From Rhodopirellula sp. (GTDB taxonomy: Bacteria > Planctomycetota > Planctomycetia > Pirellulales > Thermoguttaceae), in NCBI GenBank assembly GCA_012728855.1, contig JAAYEH010000340.1, positions 1 through 64,000 of the forward strand: a stretch of 64,000 nt of DNA, written 5' to 3'. The position numbers and the translations under genes were made by a program. The notes under the pieces were generated by a model. That model saw only the letters and a program-made list of their open reading frames with translations. It made no database searches and was not told where the DNA came from. Below are positions 1 to 11,700 of this stretch, in pieces (position 1 is the stretch's first letter; each line of letters begins with the position of its first letter).

Positions 1-2004
1 CGTCCCGCGGAAGATGACCGTGTCGGTGCCGCCGGCGCCCCGTTCGGCGTCGGCGTACATCACCTTGAACGCATTGACCTGGTTGAAGTACCCCTCGCCG
101 GACATAGTGGCCCAGCGGGGGAAGTATTGCAGCAGGTCATCCCCCTCGGAATCGGTGAAGTAGACCGCATCGTCGCCGCCGTTGCCGCGGGCGTAGATCG
201 TCTCGGCCGTGACGGAAATCGAGACACCGTCGCCGGTCATTTCGCTCGAGCCGGGGTTGGCGGTGTAGGAATTCGTGCCCTTGGTACCCCAGAGCCAGAC
301 AGTGTCCTCCCCGCTGCCGCCCTCGTAATCGATCGTTTCGACGTTGGCTAGAGACAACGAATAGCCGGGACCGGTCAAAGTGCCCCAGTTCGGATAGAGA
401 GTCGCCTGATCACTGTCGCTGGTACCGGCGAACTCAACATCGTCGCTGCCGCCCAGGCCGTCGAAAGAAAAGGCTGCCGCCTCCGACGCGGCAAACGCAT
501 ACGGCATTCCGTTGACAACCATTCTTCGGGCGACGGAGGCATCGAAGAGGAATGCATCGTTCTCGTTGGTACCGAAAACGGTGACTGATGAGCCGGTCTG
601 CCGGACAAGATTGGCGATCTTCAAGTCGATGTTGGTGCTCTCGCCGGACACTTTCACGTAATACACCGCTCCGGCGACGGCGTTTCGCCAGTCGAGTTGC
701 TGACCTCCGTCGTGGGGCGCCGATGTGGCCAGTACGGTATAGTCGGCGGCGTATAGCGCCAGCGAAGCGATTGTGCCGGGTTCCTCAAAATCGCATCGCA
801 AGGAGAGCACGCCGTTGCGAGCGGCCTGAAGACGGAACCATAGGTTTTTTTCCGACGGATTCAGCGCCGGAAGATGGCAGAAGTCGATCGTACCAAGCTG
901 CGTCGCCGGAGGCACAACCGAGGAATAGATCTCCTGGTCGCCGCCGGCGGAACTCACCCAGACAATCCGCCCGCCGTCCAGTTGCGGCTCTTGATCCTCC
1001 ACGGTGTTGTCGGTCAACTGTTGCTTCGCAACGCCGTCATAGAAGTAGATCTCAGGATCGTTGCCGTCGTTGCCCGTCCAGACGACACAGCCCGAATCGA
1101 TCCTGGGACTGTGATTAATACGGTAGTCGGCATCCGGGTTGTCCGTCAGTTGCAGAGTGGATGCACCGTTGTAGAAGAATATGTCCTCATTGTTGCCGTC
1201 GAAGCTTGTCCAGGCGACCTGGCCGCCCGAAATCCGCGGTTCCCAATCATCGTAGGCGTTGTCCGTCAGGGCGCGCGCCGTATTGCCGTCGTAGAGGAAG
1301 ATTTCCTCGTCATTCCCGTCCCAACTCGTCCAGACCACCTGGCCGGCATCGATCTGCGGATGGTAGCTGTCGTTGCCGCCGCCGCTGAGCGGTCTGGTTG
1401 TGGCGCCATCGTAAAGAAAGACGGTCGAGCGGTTCTCCGGACTGCCCGACCAGACCACTTTCCCCGCGTCGATGCGGGGCTCCATGTCGTCGTAGGCATT
1501 GTCGGTAAGTTGGTGCAGGGCGCCGTCGAACAAGAAGATCTCCCAATCGGCCCCGTCAAATCCCGACCAGACGACGACGCCGTCATCGATTTGTGGATCC
1601 CAATCGTTCCAGAGATTGTTCGTCAATTGCCGAGTCGCTGCGCCATCGAAGTGAAAGATCTCCCAGTCGTTGCCGTCCCAACCTCTCCACACCACTTCCC
1701 CTCCGGCTATCTGCGGAGCGACGTCGTCGTAGCCATTGTCCGTCAGTTGGCGCGTGGTCACTCCGCCCCAGAGCATGATCTCGCTGTCGCCGTCGAATGT
1801 CGCGGTCCAGACGATCGAATCCCCATCGATATCCGGCGCGTTGTCGAGCCAGGTGTTGACGGTTAGCGGCACACCGGCCAGAAGCATGCGCGGTTCGAGC
1901 GGTTCCATGCCACGCAAACGGTTCCGGCCGGCAGATGGCGCTCGAGCGAACCGATGTCTCGGGAGAAGCGATAGTCCGGCGACGCGTAGCTTTTTGGGTA
2001 GCAT
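1..2004 (-). CDS. LEPRxLL-type secreted TolB-like beta-propeller protein, C-terminus cut by window edge
   Basis: The minus frame is open from 2004 to the left edge (at least 668 codons); the stop lies outside the window. After a basic N-terminus comes MEPLEPRMLLAG (about residues 33-44), the LEPRxLL motif of planctomycete exported giants. Residues about 48-385 hold some eight repeats of about 42 residues of the form VVWxGxDGNDxEIFxYDG then QLTDN, typical of TolB/WD40-like beta-propellers. A pre-peptidase-like segment (about 385-470) and Asp/Gly-rich haemolysin-like repeats follow. The product is probably secreted or cell-surface; the ligand is unknown. An in-frame ATG at 2097 would add 31 residues. 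I prefer 2004 because the basic stretch before the motif then starts the protein, but no clear Shine-Dalgarno sequence marks either start. Confidence 0.8.
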   Translation of the reverse strand, partial: MLPKKLRVAGLSLLPRHRFARAPSAGRNRLRGMEPLEPRMLLAGVPLTVNTWLDNAPDIDGDSIVWTATFDGDSEIMLWGGVTTRQLTDNGYDDVAPQIAGGEVVWRGWDGNDWEIFHFDGAATRQLTNNLWNDWDPQIDDGVVVWSGFDGADWEIFLFDGALHQLTDNAYDDMEPRIDAGKVVWSGSPENRSTVFLYDGATTRPLSGGGNDSYHPQIDAGQVVWTSWDGNDEEIFLYDGNTARALTDNAYDDWEPRISGGQVAWTSFDGNNEDIFFYNGASTLQLTDNPDADYRINHSPRIDSGCVVWTGNDGNDPEIYFYDGVAKQQLTDNTVEDQEPQLDGGRIVWVSSAGGDQEIYSSVVPPATQLGTIDFCHLPALNPSEKNLWFRLQAARNGVLSLRCDFEEPGTIASLALYAADYTVLATSAPHDGGQQLDWRNAVAGAVYYVKVSGESTNIDLKIANLVRQTGSSVTVFGTNENDAFLFDASVARRMVVNGMPYAFAASEAAAFSFDGLGGSDDVEFAGTSDSDQATLYPNWGTLTGPGYSLSLANVETIDYEGGSGEDTVWLWGTKGTNSYTANPGSSEMTGDGVSISVTAETIYARGNGGDDAVYFTDSEGDDLLQYFPRWATMSGEGYFNQVNAFKVMYADAERGAGGTDTVIFRGT

Positions 2005-2734
2005 CACTTTTGACACCGTGCGTGGAATGCCCCAGCAGGCGGTTCGAATTCTCCAAATAGTCGGCTGCACTCGTTGATTCGGGCAGCCGAGCCTCATCTT
2101 TCACAGCTTAATTGCACGCACGGCGAAAGCAAGCCGTTTCCGGGCTGAGTGAAGCGGCAATCGCAGCAAGATCGTCGCGTTCCGAGCGGCTATGGTCTTC
2201 GAGGACCGTCATTGCCCCGGCGGCAACTATCAGCCCGGCTGCCTCGGACCAGCCGGGCTGATCCGTGGATATTCTCATGACGCCGGCGCATCGGTCTATA
2301 GGAACGACTCAGGAATAAGAGCCTTTCCCAAAACCGCCGGGGACTGGCTCATTTTGCGGAGTCTTCGGAGCAAAATGTGCCTGTCCCCCTCTCCACCAAG
2401 GTTTTGCGAAAGGCTCTTATTTCCTCGTTGGGACGTTGGGATCGGGCGCCGGTAGCTGGAACAGGAGAAAACAGAAATACCAGAGAGATCATCTCCGTTA
2501 TCTCTGTTGACTCCTGTATATTCGACGTTGACTCCCGTGTAGTCCACCGACCACCCAATACTCAACATGCCATCGGGTGTGTCTCTCGTCGACCGTCAAG
2601 TGGGGAGGTTATTCTTGAGTCATCCCACAAGAGCAGCCGGGCCGACGGATTCTCGCGTCCGTCAGCCCGGCTGGAAAGCCTGGTTTGGTATTCCTGTCAG
2701 GCTGGAAAGCCTGACCTACATGCGGGCGTCGGCT
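2005..2734. other. 730-bp intergenic region packed with palindromes
   Basis: No convincing gene. It lies downstream of the giant gene (stop at 2735) and upstream of the propeller gene. Perfect or near-perfect hairpins occur at 2230-2261 (arms TCAGCCCGGCT/AGCCGGGCTGA), 2461-2517 (ACAGGAG...CTCCTGT), 2635-2672 (AGCCGGGC...GCCCGGCT) and 2696-2715 (GTCAGGCTGG/AAAGCCTGAC), plus the large nested palindrome at 2314-2421. The hairpin nearest the giant gene's stop could aid termination but lacks a T-tract. Confidence 0.7.
2314..2421 (-). repeat. Nested palindromic repeat, copy 1
   Basis: Copy 1 of the about 100-bp palindrome family. Its 46-bp inner core (GGACAGG...CCAGTCC) is identical to the copies at 14200, 24335 and 59626 but lies in the opposite orientation. 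The outer arms are a variant: AAGAGCCTTTCCCAAAACC pairs with GGTTTTGCGAAAGGCTCTT, with CTTTCCC/GCGAAAG in place of CTATCCC/GGGATAG. It resembles REP/MITE-like non-coding mobile elements. No transposase is in the window. Confidence 0.85.
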
Positions 2735-5700
2735 CTACTGCTGCCCGTACATCGCCCACCAGAGGTCGAGGTTGCTGTCGGCGTCGTTGTCGGACCGCTT
2801 CTCTTCGCGGCGGCGGGCTAGTTCGTGGAACTGCCAGGCCAGCGAACTCTCGTCGAAACGAGCGAAGACGCTGTCGCGGCTCGCTTGCTCGCCCGCGGCG
2901 AAGGATCCGCTGTCGCTCGCGGAAGCGGCGCCGACCAGTTCCATCTCGTCGCTGAAGACCGCCGGGGCCGCGTTCTCCGGCAGGCGGCGGACGCCGGCGC
3001 CGAGGCTGCCGGTCATCAGGTCGTACTTTACCGCCGCAGGGGCGAGATCCTCGTAGCCCAGCACGTGGCCCAACTCGTGCATCACCACGGTCAGCAGGTC
3101 GATCTTGTCTGCCACCGAGGCATCGGATGCTGCCAGAGCTCGTTCGGCCAGGGCAAGCTGGAACTCTTCGTCCGCCGAGGGGGTGCTATCGACAAACCAG
3201 CCGTAGCCGGCGCCGTTGTCGTCGATGACGATCTGGCGATCGCCCGCCAGACCGAGTTGGTCGTAGGCGTCGAGATCGGCGATGGTAACCTGCACCGATT
3301 CCAGCGCGGCGACCTGCTCGGCCGCCAGGCCGGTCGACTCCCAGCGGTCGATCGCTTCCTGGACGATGGGGGCCAACTGGGCGGCGGAAAGCTGTCCGGC
3401 AGCGGCTCCTGCCACGGCGCCTCCTTCCACAGCCAAGGGCAGCGCCGGCAGGCCATCGCTACTTAGGGCGATATCCAGACCGGCGAGGAACCAGTACGAA
3501 AACGCGCTGCCCGTGGTGTGGATTCGCAAATCGATGTAGCCGTCATTGTTGATATCCTCAATACCCAACAGCGTCGTAGTCTTGTAGCGATCGGCGGCGG
3601 ACGTCGTCACCGGTGCGCTGGAGGTCACGCCATCCTCGTGAATCACGGTGATCGCCCCGGTGCTGTAGAACTGATCGCCCACGAAGATCCGCACGTCGTG
3701 CAGCGCCGCCGTATCGTCGACCTTGACGCGGAAGGTCTTGTCGCTGGTCGAATAGTGCGAATCCCGCCACAGCTCGACCGGAGAGGCGGTAGCCGTTCCC
3801 CGGTCCATCCGCCCGAGGCCGGTATTGCTCAACCAGCCGTAGTCGTCGCCGGTCGTCCAGACGTCTGTGCGAACCACGCCGATGAATCCCGCGGCCGTCT
3901 TGTTGCTGCTCTCGTGGTTGAAATCGAACCGCTTGGTGAACGGCGCTGTGTACTCGACCACCGTGGCGGCGTTGCCCTGCGCCGACCCGTCCACGGCCAG
4001 CGCGGTGAAGGTGGGTGTGCCCGCGATAAACGGCCGCTGCAACTGGAAGCTGAAGTCGCCGTTGCTGTCCACTTGGACCTGAGTGCCGGCATACGCCGTG
4101 CTCGCATCGGTGAGGATCGTGCCCACGCTGGCGGTGATCGTCAGCAAGGCATTGGCCGGCGCCTTTCCTGCGATCGTATCGACGCTGGCGCCGTTGGCGT
4201 CCAACTGTCCCAGGTTGGAAGTGAACAGCACGCCGGCGATCGAGGCCACCGGACGGATCTCCAATCCATTGACGGCCCACTCGATGCTGTTGCCCCCCAG
4301 ATCGCTGAAGATCAGGTTCAGTGAGTCATCCACCGTTACAACGAACGCCTGGTGCGCAAATCGGCCCAGCGCCGTGTCCACGTCGGCCCAGAGCACCGTG
4401 TTGCCGTCGGCATTGGTGACGCGCATGTTGTCGCGGGCTGAGGCGGCATCGCCCATCGTGATGTTGACCAGGTAGTCGCCATCCGGCAAATCGGCCTGGA
4501 ATTCTCGCGCCGAACTGTAGCGGAGCAAGTCGCGGAGCAGGTCGCTGCGCGATTCGCCGGCGAGCACCCCGCGGTCGCCCGAGAAGAGCGACGCATTCCA
4601 GCCGTAGCCACGCGTGGCGTTGTAGATATCGGTGCCCAGAACCGACGTGTAGCCGCTCTGCGTCTGCGTCGGCGTCGAGTCGAAATCGAAGAGGCGACCG
4701 GCGGGAAGAGCATAGGTATGCGGGCTGTCGGTGCCCACTGCCGAACCGTCGACGGCCACCGCTCGGAACAACGGCGTGCCGGAATCAGGCGGATCGAAAT
4801 CGAAGCTGAAGCTGCCGCCCGCGCCGACCAGAACCTGGGTTCCGGCGTAATCCGCGCTGGCGTCGGTTAGGATCGTGCCCATGTCGCTGGTTACCGTCAG
4901 AAGCACGCCCTCCAGGCCCGCGTTCGTCGAGCCGGAAATCGTATCGTAGGGGCTACCGTCCGCCCAGCCGGTGATGGCGATTGCCTCCATCTGGCTCGCC
5001 GGGCGAATTTCCAACCCGTTCACTGCCCACTCGATGCTGTTGCCGCCCAGATCGCTGAACTGCAAGGCGAGCAAGCCGCTGCCGCCGACCGTTACGTCGA
5101 ACCCGTCGTGGAAGAACTCGCCGGAGGGCGCGTCGACATCGAATAGCCCCTGGAGGGGGTTGCCGGCGTTGACGACCTGCATGTCGTCGCGCGCCGAAGA
5201 CGCGTCGCCGAGCGTTACGTGAACGAAATACGAGCCGGGGTCGAGTTCGACCTGGAACGTCCGCGCGGTACTAGCGCGGTGTAAGTCCTGGCGCAACTCG
5301 GCCTGCGGTCCGCTGAGGGTTCCTCGGTCGGAGGCGAACAGGGCGGCATCCCAGCCGTAGCCGGTGGCGGTGGCGTACACGTCGCCGGGCAGCACCGGCA
5401 CGTAGCCGTCGGGGTCCGCCAGGCTCCACTGCGGCACCTGGGTGGGCGAGGTCGAGGTGTTGAAGTCGAAGCGGCGGGCCGGGGGAAGTGTGTACGTGAC
5501 GACGACGCTGCTGCTACTGTCGCCTTCGGCCGTGCCATCCACCGCCTCACCTCGAAGCGTCGGCGAGCCCGCCGCCAGCGGCCGCCGCAGCTTGAAGCTG
5601 AAGAAGCCGCTGCCGTCCACCTGCACCTGGTTGCCGACATACACCGAGCTGGCATCGTCGACGACCGTCCCCAGAGTTGTGGTAATCGTCAGCAGGGTGT

Positions 5701-8700
5701 TGGGCGGGGCGGTGCCGTTGATCGTGTCTTCGGTGACTCCATCCGCCGTCACAATCCCCAGGCTCGAAGTGAATGCAACGGTGTCTTCCACCACGCTGAG
5801 CGGGCGGATCTCCAGCCCGTTGACAACCCACTCGATGCTGTTGCCGCCCAGATCGCTGAACTGGAGATTAAGCGATCCATCGGAGACGTTGACGGCAAAC
5901 CCGTCATGGGCGAACCCGCCGGCCGGCGTGTTCAGGTCCGAGAGCAGCCCCCCGCCGTCGCCGTTGACCACCCGCATCTGGTCGCGGGCGGAGGCGGCGT
6001 CGCCAAGCGTGACGTTGACGAAGTAGTTGCCGTTGGGCAGGTCGACTCGGAATTCGCGAACATCGCTGTAGCGGTGCAGATCCTGGCGGAGTTTGTCCTG
6101 CGGCGCCCCGTCGCCGAGTGTGCCGCGATCGGCGTCGAACAAGCCGGCATCCCAGCCGAAGGCCCGCTCGGGCGTGTAGAGGTCGCCGGCAAGTACGGGG
6201 ATGTAGCCGCCCGGCTCGAGAACGCCCGGGTTCACCGGCCAGCCGTTGACCGGCTCTTCGGTCGGCGACGCGGCGGTTTGGAAATCGAATCGCCGCGAGG
6301 TGGGCAGCGAGTACGTGATCAGTCCCAGGCCGTTCTGCTGGCCGGTGACCTCGTCGAAAGTCACCACCGCGATTCCGGGGCCGGTCGGGTGCTTGATCGT
6401 GAACTGGAACGTGCCGTCGCCGGCCACCTGACGTTGGATCCCGTCCAGATCGGAATCGAGATCCGTTGAGACGATCGTGCCCATATCGGTGGCCACTGTC
6501 ACCAGCGCGCCCGGAGTGGCCTCATAGACCGTGTAGGAGGTTTCCGTGGCGCCGTCGGCGATGGCCGCTGCCGGCTTCATCCCTTCGGTAAGGATCTTGC
6601 CCGGGCGGATTTCAATGGCGTTGACCGCCCATTCGATGTTATTACCGCCCAGATCGCTGAATTCCAGTCGGATGCGACCGCCGAGCCCCGCTCCGTTGCT
6701 GGTGGCCTTGACGGCGAAGTTTCGCTCGGCAACCTGGTTTGGGCCGGCCGTCAGATCGTCGACGAGCACTTGGCCCGTGTCGGGGTTAGTGACCCTCATG
6801 CGATCTCGCGTTGTTCCCACATCGCCCATCTTTACCGAGACCAGATACCAACCGTCGTCCGCCACATCGGCTCGGAACACACGGGGGCCGCCCGACTCCT
6901 GGGTGGAGCCGCCGCGGTGGCCATCGACGATCAGGGCGGAGAACGCCGATCCGACCGCCGGGCGCTCGAAGGAGAGCACCGGGCTCCCTTCCCAGCCATG
7001 GTCCGGCACGACGCCCGTGTAAAGCTTGGTAGGCAACACCGCGGTGTAGCCGCTTTCCGTGGGCGACAATGCGCTGTCGTTCAAGTCGAACCGCAGCGTG
7101 CTGGTGCCGATCGGCTCCAGCGGCACGCCCTCAATGTCCAGAAAGATGATGTCCTGATAGTTGCCGGTGGTCACGATGCGGTTGCGGACCACCGAGAAGA
7201 ATTGGCCCGCAGGCGTATCAAGGTCGAGGATGTCGCCCAGCGGGGCCGGAGTCAGATCGTCGCCGAACGATGGGTCATTGCCGTTGATGGTGATCTCGGC
7301 GGTCGTGGAGGGCACCACGTTGAAGTAGTCTTCGTCGTGGTTGTCGTTGTCCCCGTCGCCATGGCCGGTCACGATGAGGTTCTCAAGGTACGGCGTGAAC
7401 GTGACGGTTTCAGCAGGGGAGTCGGAGGTCAGCGTCACCTGGCCCAGGACGGCTGCGTTGACATCGAGCAAGTCGGCCGCGGCGGTGCCGTTGATCTCCA
7501 GCGTGTCGGTATTCTGACCCGCGGCGTCGGCCACGTCGACCTGCCCACCGAGCAGCCCTAGTTGCACGATGTAGTAGTCGTCGCCGCCTCGGCCGTCGAT
7601 TCGGACCGAGCCGCTGCTGGTCGCCTGCGGGTCGAGAACGATCATGTCGGCATCGGCCTCACCCAGTACGTCGGCCTGGACGACCGTTTTCAACACCCCG
7701 AGGATCTGAATCATCGTGCCGGCCGGATCGGCATCGCCGTAGTCGCCTTCGATGGTGACCTTGCCGGCCGCGTCGACGGTGGCGCCGGCTTGGATAGTGA
7801 CGTTGTCGCCACCGCGGAGGGTGACGTTGCTGCCGGTGCTCTGGACCGTCGCGAGGGACTGGACGGTGAGGTTGTCGCCGCTGCCGGCCGAATCGGTGGC
7901 CGTCAAGGTGACGGCGCCGCCGGCAATGACGTCTTCGGTAACCGTCAGCGCGCTGGTGGCGGTGATGACGATTTCACCATCGGCGCTGACGCCGTCGAGA
8001 TCGACCGTGACGCCGCCGATGGTCAGCCCACCATCATTGGTAAGGTAAATGCCGCCCGAGCCGGCATCGGCCTCCAGGTTGGAGACCTGGGTTTCCAGGG
8101 GATCGCCGGAGGTGGCGATGCCGGCGGCCGCGGTCAGCGCAAGACCACTGGCGGTGATATTCAGATCGCCGCCATTGTTGTCCAGGATCTGGCCGGCGGC
8201 GACGTCGATGGTCACCGGGGCATTGCCCGCGTTGACCGTGTTCAAGAGCAAGCCATTCACTTCGTCGATGTCGATGGCGTTGTTGGTGGCCAATGCGGTC
8301 AGTTGGGCGATGTCGGTATCGAGGTCAATTCCACCGGGCGCGGTAAGCGTTACCAGGCCGGTGGCGGTGATGTTGGTCGTGCCGCCGTTGTTGTCCGTCA
8401 GCGCGCCGGCAGCCAGGTTCAATGTCACCGTCCCCGTGCCGGCAGTGACCGTGTTGACGGCCAGCCCGTTGGTCTCGTCGATGTTGATGGCGGAATCGTC
8501 GGAGGCGGCAGTGAGGAAATCGATTGCCGTATCGAGGTTGATACCGCCGTCCCCTATGGCATTGAGGCTGGTGGCGGTGACGTTGACCGTGGCGCCGTTG
8601 CCATCGGTGATGGCGGCGGCACCGAGGGTGACCGTATTGCCCGCGGCGGTGATCGGCCGATTCACGGCCAGGACGCCACCGGTAGTCAGCGAGACGGGGT

Positions 8701-11700
8701 TGCCTGCGCTATTGACTCCGCTGGTCACGCCGACCAGATCGACAGCCAGGGCATCGCTATCGACGTACGTGATCTCGCCGTTGACGTCGGCGGCGATCTC
8801 GTCGACGTCGTTGCCCGGTTGGGTGAGCGTAAACGTACCGGTGCCCAGGAGCAGTAGTTCGTTGGCGGTGAACGCGGCGGTTTGCGTAGCACCGGAGGTA
8901 GAGTTCAGCGTGAGGCGGCCCGCACCGGCGTTCACCGCGGCATCGAGCGTCAGCGAACCGTCGGCGTTGAGCGTGACATTGTTGCCGCCGGTGGTAATTG
9001 AGGCGTTGACGTCGATGTTTTCGGCGTTGACGGTCAATGTGCCGGTGTAGCTGATGGCGTTGTTGAAGTTGACACTGTCGCTATCATCATCGCCGTTAAT
9101 CTCGATCGAGGCGGCAAAGCTCGATCCGAGGCCGGTGACATTGACGATGTCGACGCCGGTACCAGCGTTGACGGTCAGCGAGGAAGTCGGGTTGTCGAAG
9201 GTGACGGTTTCTGCCAGACCCGAATCGAGGGTGGTCCGTCCAGCGGTCCCCGAGTCGCTCAGGGTGATTGTCTCGGCTCCGCCGTTGAAGGTGAAGATGC
9301 GGTTGTCGGCATCGATGCTATCGTCGATCGGTTCCAGACCGGTGTAGGTGATGTTGTCCGTGACACTGCTGTTGTAGCGGACAAAACCATCGCTGTTGTT
9401 GTTGAAGATGTGCTCGACCGTGGTGGCCGTGCCGCCGACGAGTTCCATCTCGTCGCCGTCGCCGTCCTCATCACCGTCGCCGCCGGCAAATACGACGCCG
9501 CCGGAAGGATTGAACAGTCCGACTGCCGGGTTATTGATGATCAGCCGATCGTCGCCGGCAAGGCCGTTGAAGGTCAGGCTGGAGATGCCGGAGAACGCGA
9601 CCAATGGTCCGGGCACGCTGTCGGTGGTGAGTTGGTAGGTTCCCGAATTCACGTTGGTTGCGGTGATCGTCAAAACGTCATCCTGCCCGCTGCCGTCGAG
9701 CACGAGATCGCCGCTGACATTGGTGGTCTCGAAGTTCGAGTACTGGATGTCTTTGTGGTTCGCGGTGGTGATCAGAGCGGACCCGTAGTTGAATGCGTTG
9801 GTCCCGTCGCTGATGTAATTGAGCGTATCGCCGGTGGGCGCGGTCGGATCGCCGCCGTTGAGGTGGATTGTGGCTCCGCCGGTCGGATCGGGGGCGACAT
9901 TGACGGTGTCTTCCCCATCGCCGGTGTTGACGTAGAGATGGTCGACATCCGAGTAGCCGACGATGTCCTGAACGGCGGCTCCACGGGTGTGGCGGAAGTG
10001 CGTGTCGCCGCCGATAGCCGACGTGTTGATGTCGACCGTGTCCTCGTCGCTGCCGGTGCTGGTGTTGAGCGTGACGGTGCCGACGGTATCGATCACGCTG
10101 TCGGCACCGTTGCCCGTAAGCGTCAGGTCGGTCAATGCTAGCGAGACGCTCTGGGCGACATCGAGTCCGGCACCGCTGTTGCCGGAGAGTGTGCTGCCGG
10201 TGATCGCAACGCTCGACTGGTTACGGACTCGGATAGCGGTCGTCGCGCCGGTGATGGTCTCGGAGATCTCGACGTTTTGGGCATTGTCGATGTCAATGCC
10301 CGCGGTGCCGGCCATGTTCAGGTACGTATTGCCGTTGATGCGAACACCATCGGTGGCGTTGACGTTCTGGGAAATGCTGATCGCCGCTGTGCCGCTGCCG
10401 TCGAAAGTGTTGCCGGTGATGTCCAGGTCGGCGATCTTCAGGTTGACGCCGTAGCGGGTATTGTCGAGGAACTGATTGTTTGTCACGTCCACAACAGACG
10501 AGTCGTCCCAGATGCTCACGCCGTCGCGGTTGCTATCGAGTGTGTTGCCCGTGATATTGATGTTGTTCCAGAGACTTCCTCCGATGCCTCGACCGGTGAA
10601 GCCGGTGACGGTATTGCCGCTGATCGTCCCACCGGTCACGCCGGTCATGTAGATACCGGTCTCATCTCCGGCCGGCGTCGCTCCCATCGTGACGGCGTTG
10701 TTGGAAATGACCGCGTTGGACGCCGGATTCGGCTGTATGACGACGCCGTTCTTATTGGCCGTGATCTGATTCTGATCAACCGTTTGCCCGGCGCCTCCCT
10801 TGATGAGCACTCCGAGCCGGCCGTCCATAATGTTGTTTTCGATCGATACGTTGTCCGCCCAAACGCGAACGGTCGACGTATCGGCTGTCCCGTTGGTCAA
10901 GTCGCTATTGAGCGTGAACCCGTCGATCAGGGCATTGTCCGCCGCTGCGGTGACTTCGACGAGCACATCCGGGTTCGGTGTACTGAGTCCGGCCTCCGTG
11001 ATGATCGACTCCGAGGCCGTCCGGCCGCGAGCATCGACGCCGGCCTGGGCCCCTAACAAGTTGAGGGTCTTGTTGATCGTGATCCGTTCGTTGTACGTGC
11101 CCGGCCCGACATAAACCGTGTTGGCGGTGACTACGTTGATGCCTTCCTGAACTCGGCCGGTGGAGCCTGTCTGCCCTCCCAGAGCCGTGACGTGAAGGGT
11201 CGAGAAATTGCCTTGGAATCCATCGCTGGGATCACCGCCAACGTCAGTTCCGGTATGGAGATAGGGCGTGAAGTCGACAGGGCCGTCCATCATCGCCGCG
11301 ATGGCGGTTTCGTCCGTCGAGTCCCACCAGTTGCCGGATGCGTCCACGGTGCCCGTGCCGCTGTCATTGCCAATGGCCGGCCCAGGTGTTGCGTTGACGC
11401 CGCCGTCGAGGAAGCTGTTGTTGTTGATGTGGACCGTCGTTGCATCCACATTAGGATCGAGCCAGACAGCGGGATAAAGAGAAGCGTAAGCGACTTGGTT
11501 GTAATTGAAGACATTGCCGGAGATTTCGACATAGGCATCGCCGAGAGGAGCATAAGCAGTGCCGGCTAGATTCACTGCGGTGCCTGTCAGGACGCCCTCG
11601 AACACATTGTCCTTAATTACGGCTGGGTCGCCAGCGGTACCGCGGAGGTTCACATAGAGGCCGTTGCGAATGTTACTAAACGTGTTCCCCTCGAACGTAG

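Noticed and set aside
874-1866. 330-codon plus-strand frame over the propeller gene
   Set aside because: It is the shadow of the minus-strand TolB-like repeats; it has no signal peptide or domain, and its repetitiveness mirrors the real gene.
7562-9050. Long plus-strand frames (430 and 330 codons) across the giant gene
   Set aside because: They are antisense shadows of the low-complexity repeats of the 3672-residue protein, with compositional bias only.
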